Shown here piece by piece: positions 50,801-59,757 of a DNA stretch of 64,000 nucleotides; position 1 is the stretch's first letter, and each line of letters opens with the position of its first letter. The stretch is taken from positions 4,387,501 through 4,451,500 of the forward strand of contig JAYKKT010000059.1 in assembly GCA_036023115.1 (NCBI GenBank), in the 5' to 3' direction. The DNA is from Brasenia schreberi (lineage: Eukaryota; Streptophyta; Magnoliopsida; Nymphaeales; Cabombaceae). The translations under genes and the position numbers were made by a program. Below the pieces are notes generated by a model, which worked only from the letters and a program-made list of their open reading frames with translations, was not told the DNA's origin and did not search any database.

Positions 50801-53800
50801 AAGCTGAATATCGAGTCATGGCTATTGCTGCGAAGATCTCTTGAATCACAACTATTCTAGTAGATATGGGAGTTACTTTGTAAAGCGCCATTAAAGGACA
50901 AATCATATCGAGATATTGCCATTTTGTTCGTGAAGAATGCCTGAACAAGAAGATTACACTATGTTATGTCACATCTGAGATGCAGTCAGCAGATTTTTTC
51001 ACTAAATCTCTTTCGGCTACTCATTTTCAATTCTTGTTAGACAAACTTTCAGTGTATACCCAGTAAGTTTGAGAGGAGGTGTTAATGTAATAGGGGCATT
51101 GGCCATTAGGGCCAATGCAGTCCCAGTTTGAGGCAGGGCCAGGGCCCTGGCCATTATCGTTGGGAGTCCCAACGGCTAGTAGCCATTGGAGCCAGCCAGC
51201 ACTAGCTTCTTTTGTTCTTCTTTGTGTTGTTTATTTTGTATCTCATGTGCATATTGTAAATTATTAAATACTTACGGTAAATTTTTAAAAGTGATGGAAG
51301 AATTTATGGAGATGTTACGCATATAATTAATGCAAGTTGGTTAAAATAGAGAGGAACATCAGATATTCTTTGTGACAAGAAGATATCATTAAAGTTAAAA
51401 GGTAAATATTATAAAGCAACAATTGGACCTGCCATATTTTATGGTTACGAGTATTTGACAATTAATCATCAACATGTACAAAAGATGTCTTTGGCAGAAA
51501 TGAAAATGTTGAGATGGATGAATGGTCATATAAGGAAAGACTATATATAATGATGTTATTAGAAATAATTTGGGAGTGACACCAATAGAGGATAAAATGA
51601 GAGAATATCGTTTAAGATGGTCGGACATATAGAAAGAAGATCAAAAGAAGCGCTTTAAGAAAGTACGAAAAACTAGATTTTGAAAGTATTAAAAGAGGTA
51701 GGGGACAACCACAAAAGTGTTGGAAAGAAACAATAAAGAATGATCTGGCTTATGTTGAGTTAACTGCGAACATGGCACATGATAGGGTTATGTGGAAACA
51801 AAGAATTCATGTAGCCGACCCCGTTTAATATGCCGACCCCGTCTAGTATGGGAAAAGGCTTAGTTGTTGTTGTAGTAGATGTACTTAGAGTTGCAGTACT
51901 GATTGTACTGAAAAAGCTGTTACGATCTCTAGTTCTTATACGTGTCTTCCAAAAACTTGGATATATTTGAGGAAAGGATTATATACGTTGCCTTTCAGTT
52001 ATGCTCTACTGTCATGTTCTGTGAATCACAGCTTCCATGTTCTCTGAATTTGACATGTTTGACCATTTCTGTCAAGGTCTTTATGCTCTTCTAATTATAG
52101 TTTGTTTTGTTCCTTTTGCCTTTTATCTGTGTATCATGTTCATGGTGATTTTTGTCCGTTCCGCTGCTTGATTGTGTGTCTTTTCATATACTTCTTTGAG
52201 TACTTTTGCCTTTGATTCTTCAGAGTTCACACACTCTTTTACAATATTGTAAAATTCTTTGGGATAAGAGTGGAAAGGAGGGAGGAGGGTTTTTTGATAC
52301 ATTGCCTCTCAATTGTGTTCAGACATTTTCTATGAAACAGATATTATATGAGCATGAGAGGCTGGCCTTTGCAGCCAAGTCTCCTCTGTTCATCAAATTA
52401 TAGCTGGTTCTTTAGGCCCTGTTCTGAACGCCTTCAAGCTGATATGTTCTCTTTGCAGCTTGCCTGTCGTTCTTTCTGTACTTCCGGTGGGGGATTAGTT
52501 TTTTTGTCTTTTGTCAAGTCCCGGCTGTAAATAACCCAAGTCGTCATTGAAAAGTTTGTTTCTTCAAGTCACTTTGTGTGCCTTTTAGTGGGCCCTTCTA
52601 ATGAGGAGAACCAGCAATGCAATGAAAAACTTGATTAATTCTCTTTGCAGCTTTGTGCTTGGAACACTGATACATGGGAGAAACGAAAGTCTGTCACGAT
52701 TCAAATGGCAGTTGGAAAGGCATCTGGTGGGGACACACGGGTTCAGTTCCACCCTGATCAGATCCGTTTGTTAGTTGTCCATGAGACTCAGCTTGCAATA
52801 TATGATGCTTCCAAGTTAGAGCGTATCCGACAGGTTGGGTAGTATAAAATGTTTCCTTTTTCAATGCTTTGGTTGTTGCTATTATAATTCTTGTTCTTGG
52901 CTTTTTTCTCAGTGGGTACCACAGGATCCGCTATCTGCTCCCATTTCTTGTGCTGCATATTCAAATAATAACCAACTTGTTTTTGCTTCCTTTCGTGATG
53001 GGAATATTGGTGTTTTCGATGCTGATAACTTGAGATTAAGGTGCCGGATATCTCCTTCTGCATACTTGCCTTCCACAGCCACAAACAGGTAAAATTTAAG
53101 CTTCGCACTTAAGAACAAAGTTGCAACTATTTTTTGAGGTTAGTTTGAAGGATCCTGGTCCATTTAGCTGAAAATGCTATTTGCCTCAATTGCTTAGAGT
53201 ATCAACTTCTGGCTAGCATTTCCGTGTTGATTAATGTAACATGGGCATTTCTAGAGGGGTCACACATGCCAAACTTGATACACTAGGTGCTATCATTAGG
53301 TCTTAGGAGCGCTACCAAGCAAGTCTGATCTGTTTAAGTTGTGCACGTCAAACTTGTCTACAAAATTGACCCAAGAAGTGGTTTTCTTCAATGTTGTAAT
53401 TAGCGTATTGGTGCCCGTATCGTATAGGGCACCAATACGCGATAATCGTGCTGGATCATACGATATTGTACGATACGACGTATTAAAAATTGAATTATTT
53501 TTGTAAAATTTGTAAAAAATCCAAAAAATATGAAAAAATGCAATTAAAAAATAGAAGGTAACTGCTAGAGAACACAATCAAAATACAACTAAAAATAACA
53601 TTTTCATGATCAATAAACTAATACCATGAGTATACAAGCCTATTAGAGTAAGATTACAGTTTATTACATAACACAAATATACAATTATAAACTACAACAA
53701 TTCAATTTCATTGTCTCATTCCACAAAACGTGGATCATAATCAACAAATGCATCATAAGCATTATAATCCGGTCACCACCATCATCTTATCACCACCATA

Positions 53801-56800
53801 TCTCCCTCCTCTTCCTCCAAAATTGGGTAATCCAATCCTGCACCTTGTACATTGTCATCTCCAATCTCAGCTTCTGCTTCTATTGCTCTCCAATTTACAT
53901 CCTCTAAAATAATAGGAAGCTCTTCTTCGACCCAATCATCAAGAATATCAACATTTTCGTAGCAAAGTACGTCATATGGCACATTCCTTGCCTTTCTTGC
54001 ATCTCTTTGCATTTGTCTATAAAGAAAACAAAAGAAAGAATACAATTTACTTAGAAGTTAGAAAATATCCTTACTTATGAATTACAACTTACAATATATT
54101 TTTGTAAAAATATTATAAGAATGCTCTAATCACGAAGATATAGCAAAAATATCTTTTTACCTTTGTCTTAACTTCATATTATATGCAATATGTACCAAAT
54201 CATGAAGACAAGCATGCTCTAATATGTTTCTCTTCTTTGTGTGAATGAGTTAAAAAAAAACTTGAATTCTTCTCACAACCACTCGAACTATGTGATTGGC
54301 TTAATATGTGTGGAACAAACCTTGTCAAATTCGGTGTATCTATACCAAATCGAGCCCACCATTTATCTAAAATAAAACATAATAAATAAAAGGATTAAGT
54401 CTTAAGAAGCAACACAAGTCATAAGAACGAAGAAGTAATAATAATTTATGAAAAAAACAAATCATACCTGGTCGCATCTGGGAGCAAAGTTGTATTGCAA
54501 TTGACCTTTCAAAATCTCCAATGTTATCTATATACTTACATAGCTTTAATTGAATACTTCACCTAGTAGATGAATCTTTTACAAGGTCAATTACATTCAA
54601 TATTTCTTTCTTAACTTCTTCGTTCTAGCATGCAAAACATGATGCATTTGCTAATTCCAACGTGCATCAATTATCTTCTAAACCTTCTTTAGAAGTGACC
54701 GTGACCATGACCACTTGTGGTCAAGGTTTGCTTGTAGCAGGCCTATATTGACTCTCTGTCATTCTCATTACCTTACTAAAGACACAATCATCCTAAAAAA
54801 TTATTACATTTCTCTTAAAAGTTAGCATTAAAAATAACATCTAGTACAATAAACCTCTCTCTTTCTCGACCAACTTATAAAGCCCCATTTATCATATGGA
54901 AACATCTTTTTCAATGCATTTTTTTTTGTACAAAAAGACTTTGAACAATAATACTTCTACGTTGGATTGCCTCGTTTTGACATCGTCAAGCCGAGCCAGT
55001 AAGGGCAAGGCTTTACGAAGATGGAAAATCTCAAAATCTATGATAACCTCAAAATTTTCAAGTGAAAAATCTGGTTACAATAGAGTAGGGATGAAAAAGA
55101 GAGTATGTCACGGATTTGAGAAAAACCTTATGGATTTTCAATGGTTAGAGAGCAAGTGATTTTTTCGCGAATTTGAGTAAATGAAAGGTATGAAAAATGT
55201 TTGGGAGAAAAACTCCCAAGTTTTTTGAGTTTTATATCATACAAATCAACATTGACTTGTAACGATATGGCCCGATAAATCACAGTTACCCTACGATATA
55301 CAATAAACTGTACGAGTCTTACAACATTGGTTTTCTTTGAGTGATGGGTCTTATCTTACCCGTATCACACGATATGGCTCGATAGATCGTAGAGCACGAT
55401 ACGGTATCATGTACCGTATCATATTGCCCTACGATATACGATAAACTAGAGTTTTACAACATTGGTTTTCTTTGAGGGATGTCTTTCCTTACCCAGCTTC
55501 ATGTATGCGAGCATGTGTGCTTGATGCTCATTGTGTTTAGCTATGTTATAATAGTGGTTAGCGTTGCTGTCATATATTGGAATATAGTGGTCACTAACAT
55601 TAATCAACGTATAACAATACAACAACAACAACAAAGCCTTTTCCCATACTAGATGGGGTCGGCTACATGGATTCTTTGTTTCCACAAATTCCTATCGTGT
55701 GCCATGTTAGCAGGTAACTCATAATAAGCTAGATCATTCTTTATTGTTTCTTTCCAACACTTTTGTGGTCGTCCTCTAGCTCTTTTAATACTTTCCAAAC
55801 TTAGTTTTTCATATCTTCTTACTAGTTCTTTTGATCTTCTTTCTATATGTCCAAACCATCTTAAATGATATTCTCTCATTTTATCCTCTATTGGTGTCAC
55901 TCCTAGTTTGTTTCTAATAACCTCATTATGTATACGGTCTTTTCTTGTATGACCACTCATGCATCTCAACATCTTTATTTCTGTCACAGACATCTTTTGT
56001 ACATGTTGATGATTAACTGCCCGACACTCAGAACCATAAAACATGGCAGGCCTAATTGCTGCTCTATAATATTTACCTTTTAACTTTAATGATATCTTCT
56101 TATCACAAATAATACCTAATGCTCTTCTTCATTTTAACCAACCAGCATTAATTCTATGTGTAACATCTCCATCAATTCTTCCACCATAAAATCAACGTAT
56201 AACAATATATAACTTAAATAATAACAAAAAAGCATATATACAACACATTTATTATAAACGTCAGTCCATCTAATGAACATATTTAGAAAAACTTAATTAA
56301 TGAGTATACTTGTAAATTTAAAGCATAATTAATTTCAGATAAGACTAACTTAGTCATTAACAATTTACTAGAGAGAGATATTTCATTAAGGAACAAATAC
56401 AATGTCAATAAGTAGAACAAATGCATGAATTAAAAAGGAAATATATAAAGGAAGAGAAAGAAGTGAAAAGAAGAAATGAAGGTGGGAAAAGAAGAAAGAA
56501 GAGAAAAGGTAAGTAATAAAAAGAATGCAGAAGAGAAAGAAAGAGAAGAACAAAGCTGGAAAGGAGGAAAACATGAGTGTTTCACACCAAAAAGGGTTGC
56601 AAAAGGAGAAGAAGAAAGTGGGAAAACAAGAAAAAATAATTTCTTCTCACCAAAAAATGGTGAAAGCTTGCCTCTATTGTTGGATACTATGATATAGCGG
56701 ATAACAGGGATATACGCCAGGCCTTCTACATTGTCATCGAAATTCTTTCAACCAATCGGCTGATGTAATCCCCTTGTCAATGACAGGTGTTTAGTGTGTG

Positions 56801-57128
56801 TATATATCTGCAAACCTCATAGTTGTTGAAAATTTCCACCTCCTTTTGTGCAATTGCACATACAAATGCACTTATACCGGTACATCTCAGCGTCTTTTAA
56901 AATAAGTTTTCTGCATGACTGTACCTCAAACTAAGTGATTTTTTTTGCAGCTCAACAGCGTACCCCTTCGCCGTTGCTACACCTCCTTTTGAGTCTAATC
57001 AATTTGCTATAGGGATGACGGATGGGTCTGTGAAAGTGATAGAGCCATCTGGATCCGAGGGAAAATGGGGTACACCAGCTCCTCTTGACAACGGGCCATC
57101 AACTGGTGGATTGGTTGCTTCATCTTGA
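26810..57128 (+). CDS. TPR2: TOPLESS-related corepressor (TPR2/TPR3-like), 25 exons
   Basis: Groucho/Tup1-type corepressor that binds EAR-motif repressors (Aux/IAA, JAZ-NINJA and others) in the nucleus. Exons: 26810-26889, 27002-27181, 27304-27417, 30658-30816, 33539-33713, 33934-34063, 34412-34527, 34627-34762, 34845-34954, 36009-36078, 36154-36227, 36306-36401, 36488-36580, 38187-38314, 38441-38675, 38748-38915, 38991-39095, 40829-40981, 41066-41176, 41285-41464, 41547-41675, 41764-41859, 52651-52833, 52913-53088, 56951-57128. All introns are GT-AG and every phase fits: 1124 codons plus stop, full length. LisH/CTLH region at residues 1-92 ([40 protein letters not shown]). Pro-rich linker with [12 protein letters not shown] and [10 protein letters not shown]40 repeats from about 340 ([33 protein letters not shown]). 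The linker favours the TPR2/TPR3 branch over TPL/TPR1 (inference). Confidence 0.95.
27727..27767 (-). mobile_element. 41-bp RTE LINE stub with perfect 19-bp TSD (TOPLESS intron 3)
   Basis: The minus-strand LINE terminus plus tail (aacaacaacaactaagcctt then ttcccatactaga) is flanked by perfect copies of caatgtctcactctcacca at 27708-27726 and 27768-27786. It is an independent, extremely 5'-truncated insertion. Confidence 0.95.
30937..33412 (-). mobile_element. RTE LINE with both termini, RT deleted (TOPLESS intron 4)
   Basis: This copy has the 5' signature at the right (gaccggtcatgcaagggtga in reverse) and the 3' terminus with a degenerate tail at the left. A 15-bp target-site duplication with one mismatch flanks it (gattatgggagctaa 30922-30936; gattatgtgagctaa 33413-33427). 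It still shows endonuclease blocks ([28 protein letters not shown] around 32770-32540). The reverse-transcriptase region is deleted: sequence near 31760 jumps from the LHQG side to the early palm. It is about 2.48 kb long and non-autonomous. Confidence 0.9.
35286..35586 (-). mobile_element. Copia-type solo LTR (TOPLESS intron 9)
   Basis: Read on the minus strand it starts TGTTAGAATATG, has U3 sequence with gcggctagttagcaagcc, a TATA-like ctataaatattatggc and a polyadenylation-like tail region. It is flanked by the short direct repeat acagtt, seen at 35281-35286 and again at the right edge, which partly overlaps the ends. No internal region is present. Confidence 0.7.
36594..36720. repeat. 20-bp direct repeat, 107 bp apart
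   Basis: ctgtaagtttctagcatttg occurs at 36594-36613 and 36701-36720 in TOPLESS intron 13. Confidence 0.85.
37364..37742. repeat. 191-bp tandem duplication (TOPLESS intron 13)
   Basis: The unit starting ccctaattgcaccagagtct at 37364 is repeated from 37555 with only a few substitutions and small indels. The unit is C/T-rich and contains a CT tract. Confidence 0.93.
39233..39438 (-). mobile_element. 206-bp RTE derivative: 5' end joined to 3' end
   Basis: Read on the minus strand, about 130 bp of LINE 5' leader (cataagggatcacccttgca onward to gattctacaaatta) is fused directly to the last 75 bp of the LINE (tgatagggttctgtggaaac to the terminus and tail). A 21-bp target-site duplication with one mismatch bounds it at 39212-39232 and 39439-39459. 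All endonuclease and RT coding sequence is absent, yet both ends are present. It lies in TOPLESS intron 17. Confidence 0.93.
40003..40436 (+). mobile_element. Old, diverged RTE LINE 3' end (TOPLESS intron 17)
   Basis: It follows the same order of blocks as the younger LINEs: a gtaaagcagcaggaaaatca start (KAA..SIML), gaacatttgaagaggtggcc (the RWFGH position), caactcaaaagtgttgcaag (the QKCW position), aagaatccatgtagtgactt (the RIHVAD position), then a terminus ggtttt-like tail. Strong divergence suggests an older related family. Confidence 0.65.
41911..42235 (+). mobile_element. 325-bp RTE LINE insertion with perfect TSD (TOPLESS intron 22)
   Basis: An uninterrupted frame ([20 protein letters not shown], then [35 protein letters not shown] and stop), the conserved terminus and a (GTT)n tail. 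Perfect target-site duplication gcttaatttcttgttgc at 41894-41910 and 42236-42252. The open frame and perfect duplication point to a young insertion. It begins only 51 bp after exon 22 ends. Confidence 0.95.
42484..42539 (+). mobile_element. 56-bp RTE LINE stub with perfect 17-bp TSD (TOPLESS intron 22)
   Basis: The insert tagccgacccctagtatggg then aaaaggcttag and a GTT/GTTT tail is bounded by perfect copies of gagcaagtgtattatag at 42467-42483 and 42540-42556. Confidence 0.95.
42612..42780 (+). mobile_element. Old RTE LINE 3' end
   Basis: Diverged match to the GRPKKC and RIHLSTP parts of the LINE C-terminus (aagagaatccatttatcaac), then agcttgggaaactcttggtt and a GGTTTT-rich tail. Same older subfamily as at 40003-40436. 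Confidence 0.6.
45304..45687 (+). repeat. Copia 5' LTR
   Basis: 384 bp. The start is TA where the 3' LTR has TG. It holds the ccgttggg/ccccaacg U3 motif with a small internal duplication (accattaccgt, twice), a TATA-like ctataaatac at 45493, and ends tatttaca just before the primer binding site. Confidence 0.88.
48134..49414. mobile_element. Solo LTR of another retrotransposon inside the copia
   Basis: The 1281-bp insert begins TGTCAC and ends GTGACA, the usual TG...CA inverted ends. It has repeated gggtcgggttgaccc-type motifs at 48370-48460 and a TATA-like gcctataaagc at 48588. The copia reading frame is interrupted exactly here: acidic linker before ([10 protein letters not shown]), [12 protein letters not shown] after. 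The frames inside it at 48717-49201 are artefacts. The flanking five bases (ttagt, gttta) do not match, so either the flanks mutated or the copy recombined. Gypsy-type origin is likely from length and ends, but unproven. Confidence 0.75.
51080..51268 (+). repeat. Copia 3' LTR, truncated
   Basis: Starts TGTTAATGTAATAGG directly after the polypurine tract, aligns with the first half of the 5' LTR, and stops near aaattattaaatac, where LINE sequence resumes. R and U5 are lost. Confidence 0.88.
53389..55464 (-). mobile_element. hAT transposon with transposase remnants (TOPLESS intron 24)
   Basis: Left end caatgttgtaa; right ends ttacaacattg at 55319-55329 and again at 55454-55464. The 8-bp target duplication gttttctt is at 53381-53388, 55330-55337 and 55465-55472. 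Subterminal DNA is rich in cgtatcg/cgatacg motifs. On the minus strand 54365-54000 encodes a decayed hAT dimerisation domain: [24 protein letters not shown], then after a frameshift [20 protein letters not shown], and an acidic tail ([12 protein letters not shown]) in the open frame 54045-53782. The rest of the transposase is not recognisable, so the element is non-autonomous. Confidence 0.88.
55620..56189 (-). mobile_element. 570-bp RTE LINE insertion with perfect 18-bp TSD (TOPLESS intron 24)
   Basis: Minus-strand C-terminal LINE frame open from about 56044 to 55649 ([58 protein letters not shown]). Terminus and (ACA)n tail are at the left. Perfect duplication aatcaacgtataacaata at 55602-55619 and 56190-56207. 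A young insertion. Confidence 0.95.
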
Positions 57129-57825
57129 GTAACCCGGCTTCCGAGCAGGCCTCAAGATGATGATACCATATTTCTGGTGCTCCTTTCTAATGCATCTGCA
57201 CCATTGACATATCCTTTGTACAATAGTAGCAACCTTTTCTAGTAACTGGAAAGGCTGAATTTGTTTAGGGAAAGCGTCAGGGTTCATTAACTTGTCTTAA
57301 GTGTATAATTGTTTATTGGTATATTGGCATTTTGTTTCCAGTCCCTGTTCATGTAAATTATCGTCCTCCTGTCATTTACTGAAACGCACGATCTATAAAT
57401 TCCAGTGTTAATTCCTTTGTTAATGATGTGGCTCATTCATTCCAGCATCGAGAGCGTGTTCTGTGGTGTCTTTTCATGTGTAGATATGGGTCCTTTTAAC
57501 GTTCTATTTGGTGAAATCGTTGGATTTATAGATTTTTATCCGCCATCCTGAGGAACCCCTTTTTACTTTCATCCCGAGGAATCCCTTTTTAGCTGTGGCA
57601 ATATATCTTTTGGGTAGACAATTTCCTCCTGGTGATGTAGAAGTGTATAGGTAATGCCATGCAGCAGATCTTGCTTGTTTTTAAGTTAAAGTTATTTACT
57701 AACAGAGCCTTCATTACAAAAATAACTGTCGGCCCGTTGAGTAAATATTTATACCCTGGATAAGGTGTTTTCTACCATATACAAATGCAACTATTTTGTG
57801 TACACAAACAGAGCCAAGCCAGCAC

Positions 57826-57995
57826 CTAGAGCGTTAGCTCAATGGCAACGCGCACCGTTGCTGCTGGTGGGGAGTTCAACCCCCAAAAGGTGAATGTGCA
57901 GGGCGCTCTAGCTCCATTGCTGGTGGTGGGGTGTTCGACTCTCAAAGGGTGCATGTGTGTGTGTGAGGCTTCGGTCTCATTTTGTAACCAAAAGA
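57826..57995 (+). repeat. tRNA-derived SINE-like repeat with A- and B-box
   Basis: tagctcaatggcaacgcgc (57836) matches an A-box and ggagttcaacccc (57870) matches a B-box at near-tRNA spacing. A second B-box (gtgttcgactctc, 57931) suggests an internal duplication of the head. The tail ggcttcggtctc resembles the other SINE-like copies. A tRNA clover-leaf cannot be completed, so I do not call a tRNA gene. Confidence 0.6.
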
Positions 57996-58414
57996 AAAAG
58001 AGCCAAGCCAAACTCTCACCTCGCCTGTTTCATGTAAAAAATAAATTCACCTATTGGATAAGAATGATAGGATATTCTACTTGACAATCTCTTGGGAGTT
58101 GAGATCGATGAAAACGGGTTTTGATACAATCAGATCTAATAATAAATATATAACTGGATCTCGTCTGATGGGCTTTGGATTCGGATGTGAAGCATAAATG
58201 CTGAATGCAGATCCAATAAGTCTAGACTGCAAAGACGAAGCAAAGGAGCAAGCTTTTTCCTAGAGACGAGACAAACACATGAAATATAATAGGTGTCGAC
58301 TCCTTTTAGGGACAGATTCTTCCTGCAGATTAATTTTCTAATGCCATTAGCTCATACTCCTTCCCAAATAGCCATTCTATTCACTTGGGGAAACCACATT
58401 TTGAGAGAAGGGCC

Positions 58415-58545
58415 AAGTATAAAATTCACAAGTTGGGTTCACTTACACGGGTAGTGACGGCTGTAGGGATCGAACACATGACTCTGCATGTCTATCAGCA
58501 GAAAGGCTCTTACGCTTGCACTAACCCCCTCGGGCGCATAGTTTT
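58415..58545 (-). repeat. SINE-like repeat, reverse orientation
   Basis: The minus strand reads gggggttagtgcaagcgtaa (A-box region) and catgtgttcgatccctacag (B-box) about 40 bp apart. Confidence 0.5.
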
Positions 58546-59593
58546 AGTTCATACAAAATTGTGGCTATATATAATTAGACATCATACAGTCGTCCGGCCC
58601 AAACATTCAAAGACTAACTTCATTGTTGTCCTATAACCTTTTAAACTCTGGCAAGTAAGCTTTATTAGAACGTTCCAAACTGGGCCTTGAAAAATAGTAA
58701 TGCATCATCAGCATAAGACAACCATGTTATTATACTGATAAGGTTTCTCGGACATTTAGACATAACGATTTGCTGATATTCATAAGGTATGAGTAATCTT
58801 CAGAGAAAGGCATTTTATATAACAAGGAGCACATAGAGATGAGGATCTTCTTTGCCTGGTCCATGAGCGTCATAAGGTGGTGCAGAAGCTTTTTTGGATG
58901 AGATAAACTTGTGTTGTATTTTACATTTACAAAACACTTGCATTTCCCACTATATAGATATATAGTGGCAGATCAAAAAACTTTTGAGATTTCAGTCCAT
59001 GCCTCACCTTGTTCTAAAGTGGGTCCGCTATTCAGATGCATATCTAATCTTGAATCCAGCTAAATTTAGAGCGCCTGAAACACAAAGGCTTCATGCAATT
59101 CATATATAATGATGTCATTTCCCATTAGCCGATCGACATTCATTTCCCATGCCAGTTCGGAGGTTAGCCGATGGATATTCTTGATAAACCCTGGAAAATC
59201 ACCTTTATGTGTTTTTCATTTAGGTGCATTTTTTACGATCCTGCCTTTCTCGATATAAAGCATCAAGTGTGTTACTTTAATATTGCTATTCTTCATCTGC
59301 TTTTTTTTAGAATTTCCAACAAAAATCTTGTTAATCGAGATTGGTTCGTATCACATTTCGCTGGGATCTTAACCGTTTAGAGAGAGAGAGAGAGAGATCA
59401 CGATATGTAACTGATAAAAGACTTGAAAAAAGAGGAAGAAGTAAACCAAAGATTTAAGCAGGAGACTTCATAAACCTAGAGACACCAAATGTACAGGAGA
59501 GCAAGACACACACACCTAAGCAAATTTATACCATATTATGATGCAGATGAACATTGCATGCATGACGACGCCATTCATTAATTGCAGGAGTCT

Positions 59594-59757
59594 CTAATCC
59601 GAACCAATAGCAGCATCTAAGTCCTGTTTGATATCCTGATCAGAATCTTCATGAGAAGTAACAGACGAAGGAGAATCACTACGATGGCTTCCACCATGGT
59701 TATCGTCACTCACATCATAACATATTAAAGCAGATCTCTGTGGTCCTCACTGATTTC
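59594..59757 (-). other. Out-of-frame continuation of the C-terminal repeats
   Basis: After the stop of the gene to the right, another frame reads ALICYDVSDDNHGGSHRSDS and PSSVTSHEDSDQDIKQDLD to a stop at 59596-59594. Its DNA is homologous to the repeats that encode INYDLSGNL and SSVTSLENF in the main frame. This looks like a third repeat unit separated from the ORF by a stop plus a frame change, or an alternatively joined C-terminus. Confidence 0.55.

Larger units (their letters stand above)
45304..51268 (+). mobile_element. Ty1-copia retrotransposon inside the LINE
   Basis: 5' LTR 45304-45687; primer binding site tagtattagagcc (45688-45700); gag to about 46740 with a CCHC knuckle [14 protein letters not shown] (46591-46632); protease WFLDSGAS (46774-46797); GAG-pre-integrase [13 protein letters not shown] (47165); integrase start IHSDVWGP (about 47318); RT with [20 protein letters not shown] (49927) and [14 protein letters not shown] (50176); RNase [10 protein letters not shown] (50670) and [11 protein letters not shown] (50788); polypurine tract gagaggaggtg (51071-51080); truncated 3' LTR. 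The order PR-IN-RT-RH defines copia. A solo LTR sits between IN and RT (48134-49414), and multiple frameshifts and stops kill the element. The RT catalytic motif is YVND rather than YVDD. Confidence 0.93.
42843..51872 (+). mobile_element. Near full-length RTE LINE, split by a copia element
   Basis: The 5' signature (gcccatgtaagggatcaccc) is at 42855. The endonuclease follows (IRIDSWNIG at 43225; [21 protein letters not shown] near 43672; [10 protein letters not shown] near 43860). The RT follows ([10 protein letters not shown] at 44650, [24 protein letters not shown] at 44850, [12 protein letters not shown], and the catalytic [12 protein letters not shown] at 45117). At 45303 a copia element interrupts it; LINE sequence resumes at about 51268 and ends at 51872 with the terminus, its last 18 bp partly duplicated. 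A 12-bp target-site duplication (tagtagatgtac) is at 42831-42842 and 51873-51884. Frameshifts make it inactive. TOPLESS intron 22. Confidence 0.9.
57129..59593. other. TOPLESS 3' region and intergenic DNA, no gene seen
   Basis: The first 300 bp after the TOPLESS stop are probably its 3' UTR; I see no canonical aataaa close by and did not place a polyadenylation site. Two SINE-like elements follow (57826, 58415). A weak inverted pair agtggcagatc/gggtccgctatt at 58970-59035 may be another MITE relative. A GA tract lies at 59380. Confidence 0.5.

Noticed and set aside
53782..54045. 87-codon acidic frame considered as a small gene
   Set aside because: It continues the decayed hAT dimerisation domain and lies between the element's inverted ends.
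57834..57890. Possible tRNA gene
   Set aside because: A- and B-boxes are present but no clover-leaf with acceptor stem can be formed; it fits a SINE head better.
58970..59035. Possible second MITE of the cagtggcggatc type
   Set aside because: The inverted ends match too poorly and no target duplication is visible.
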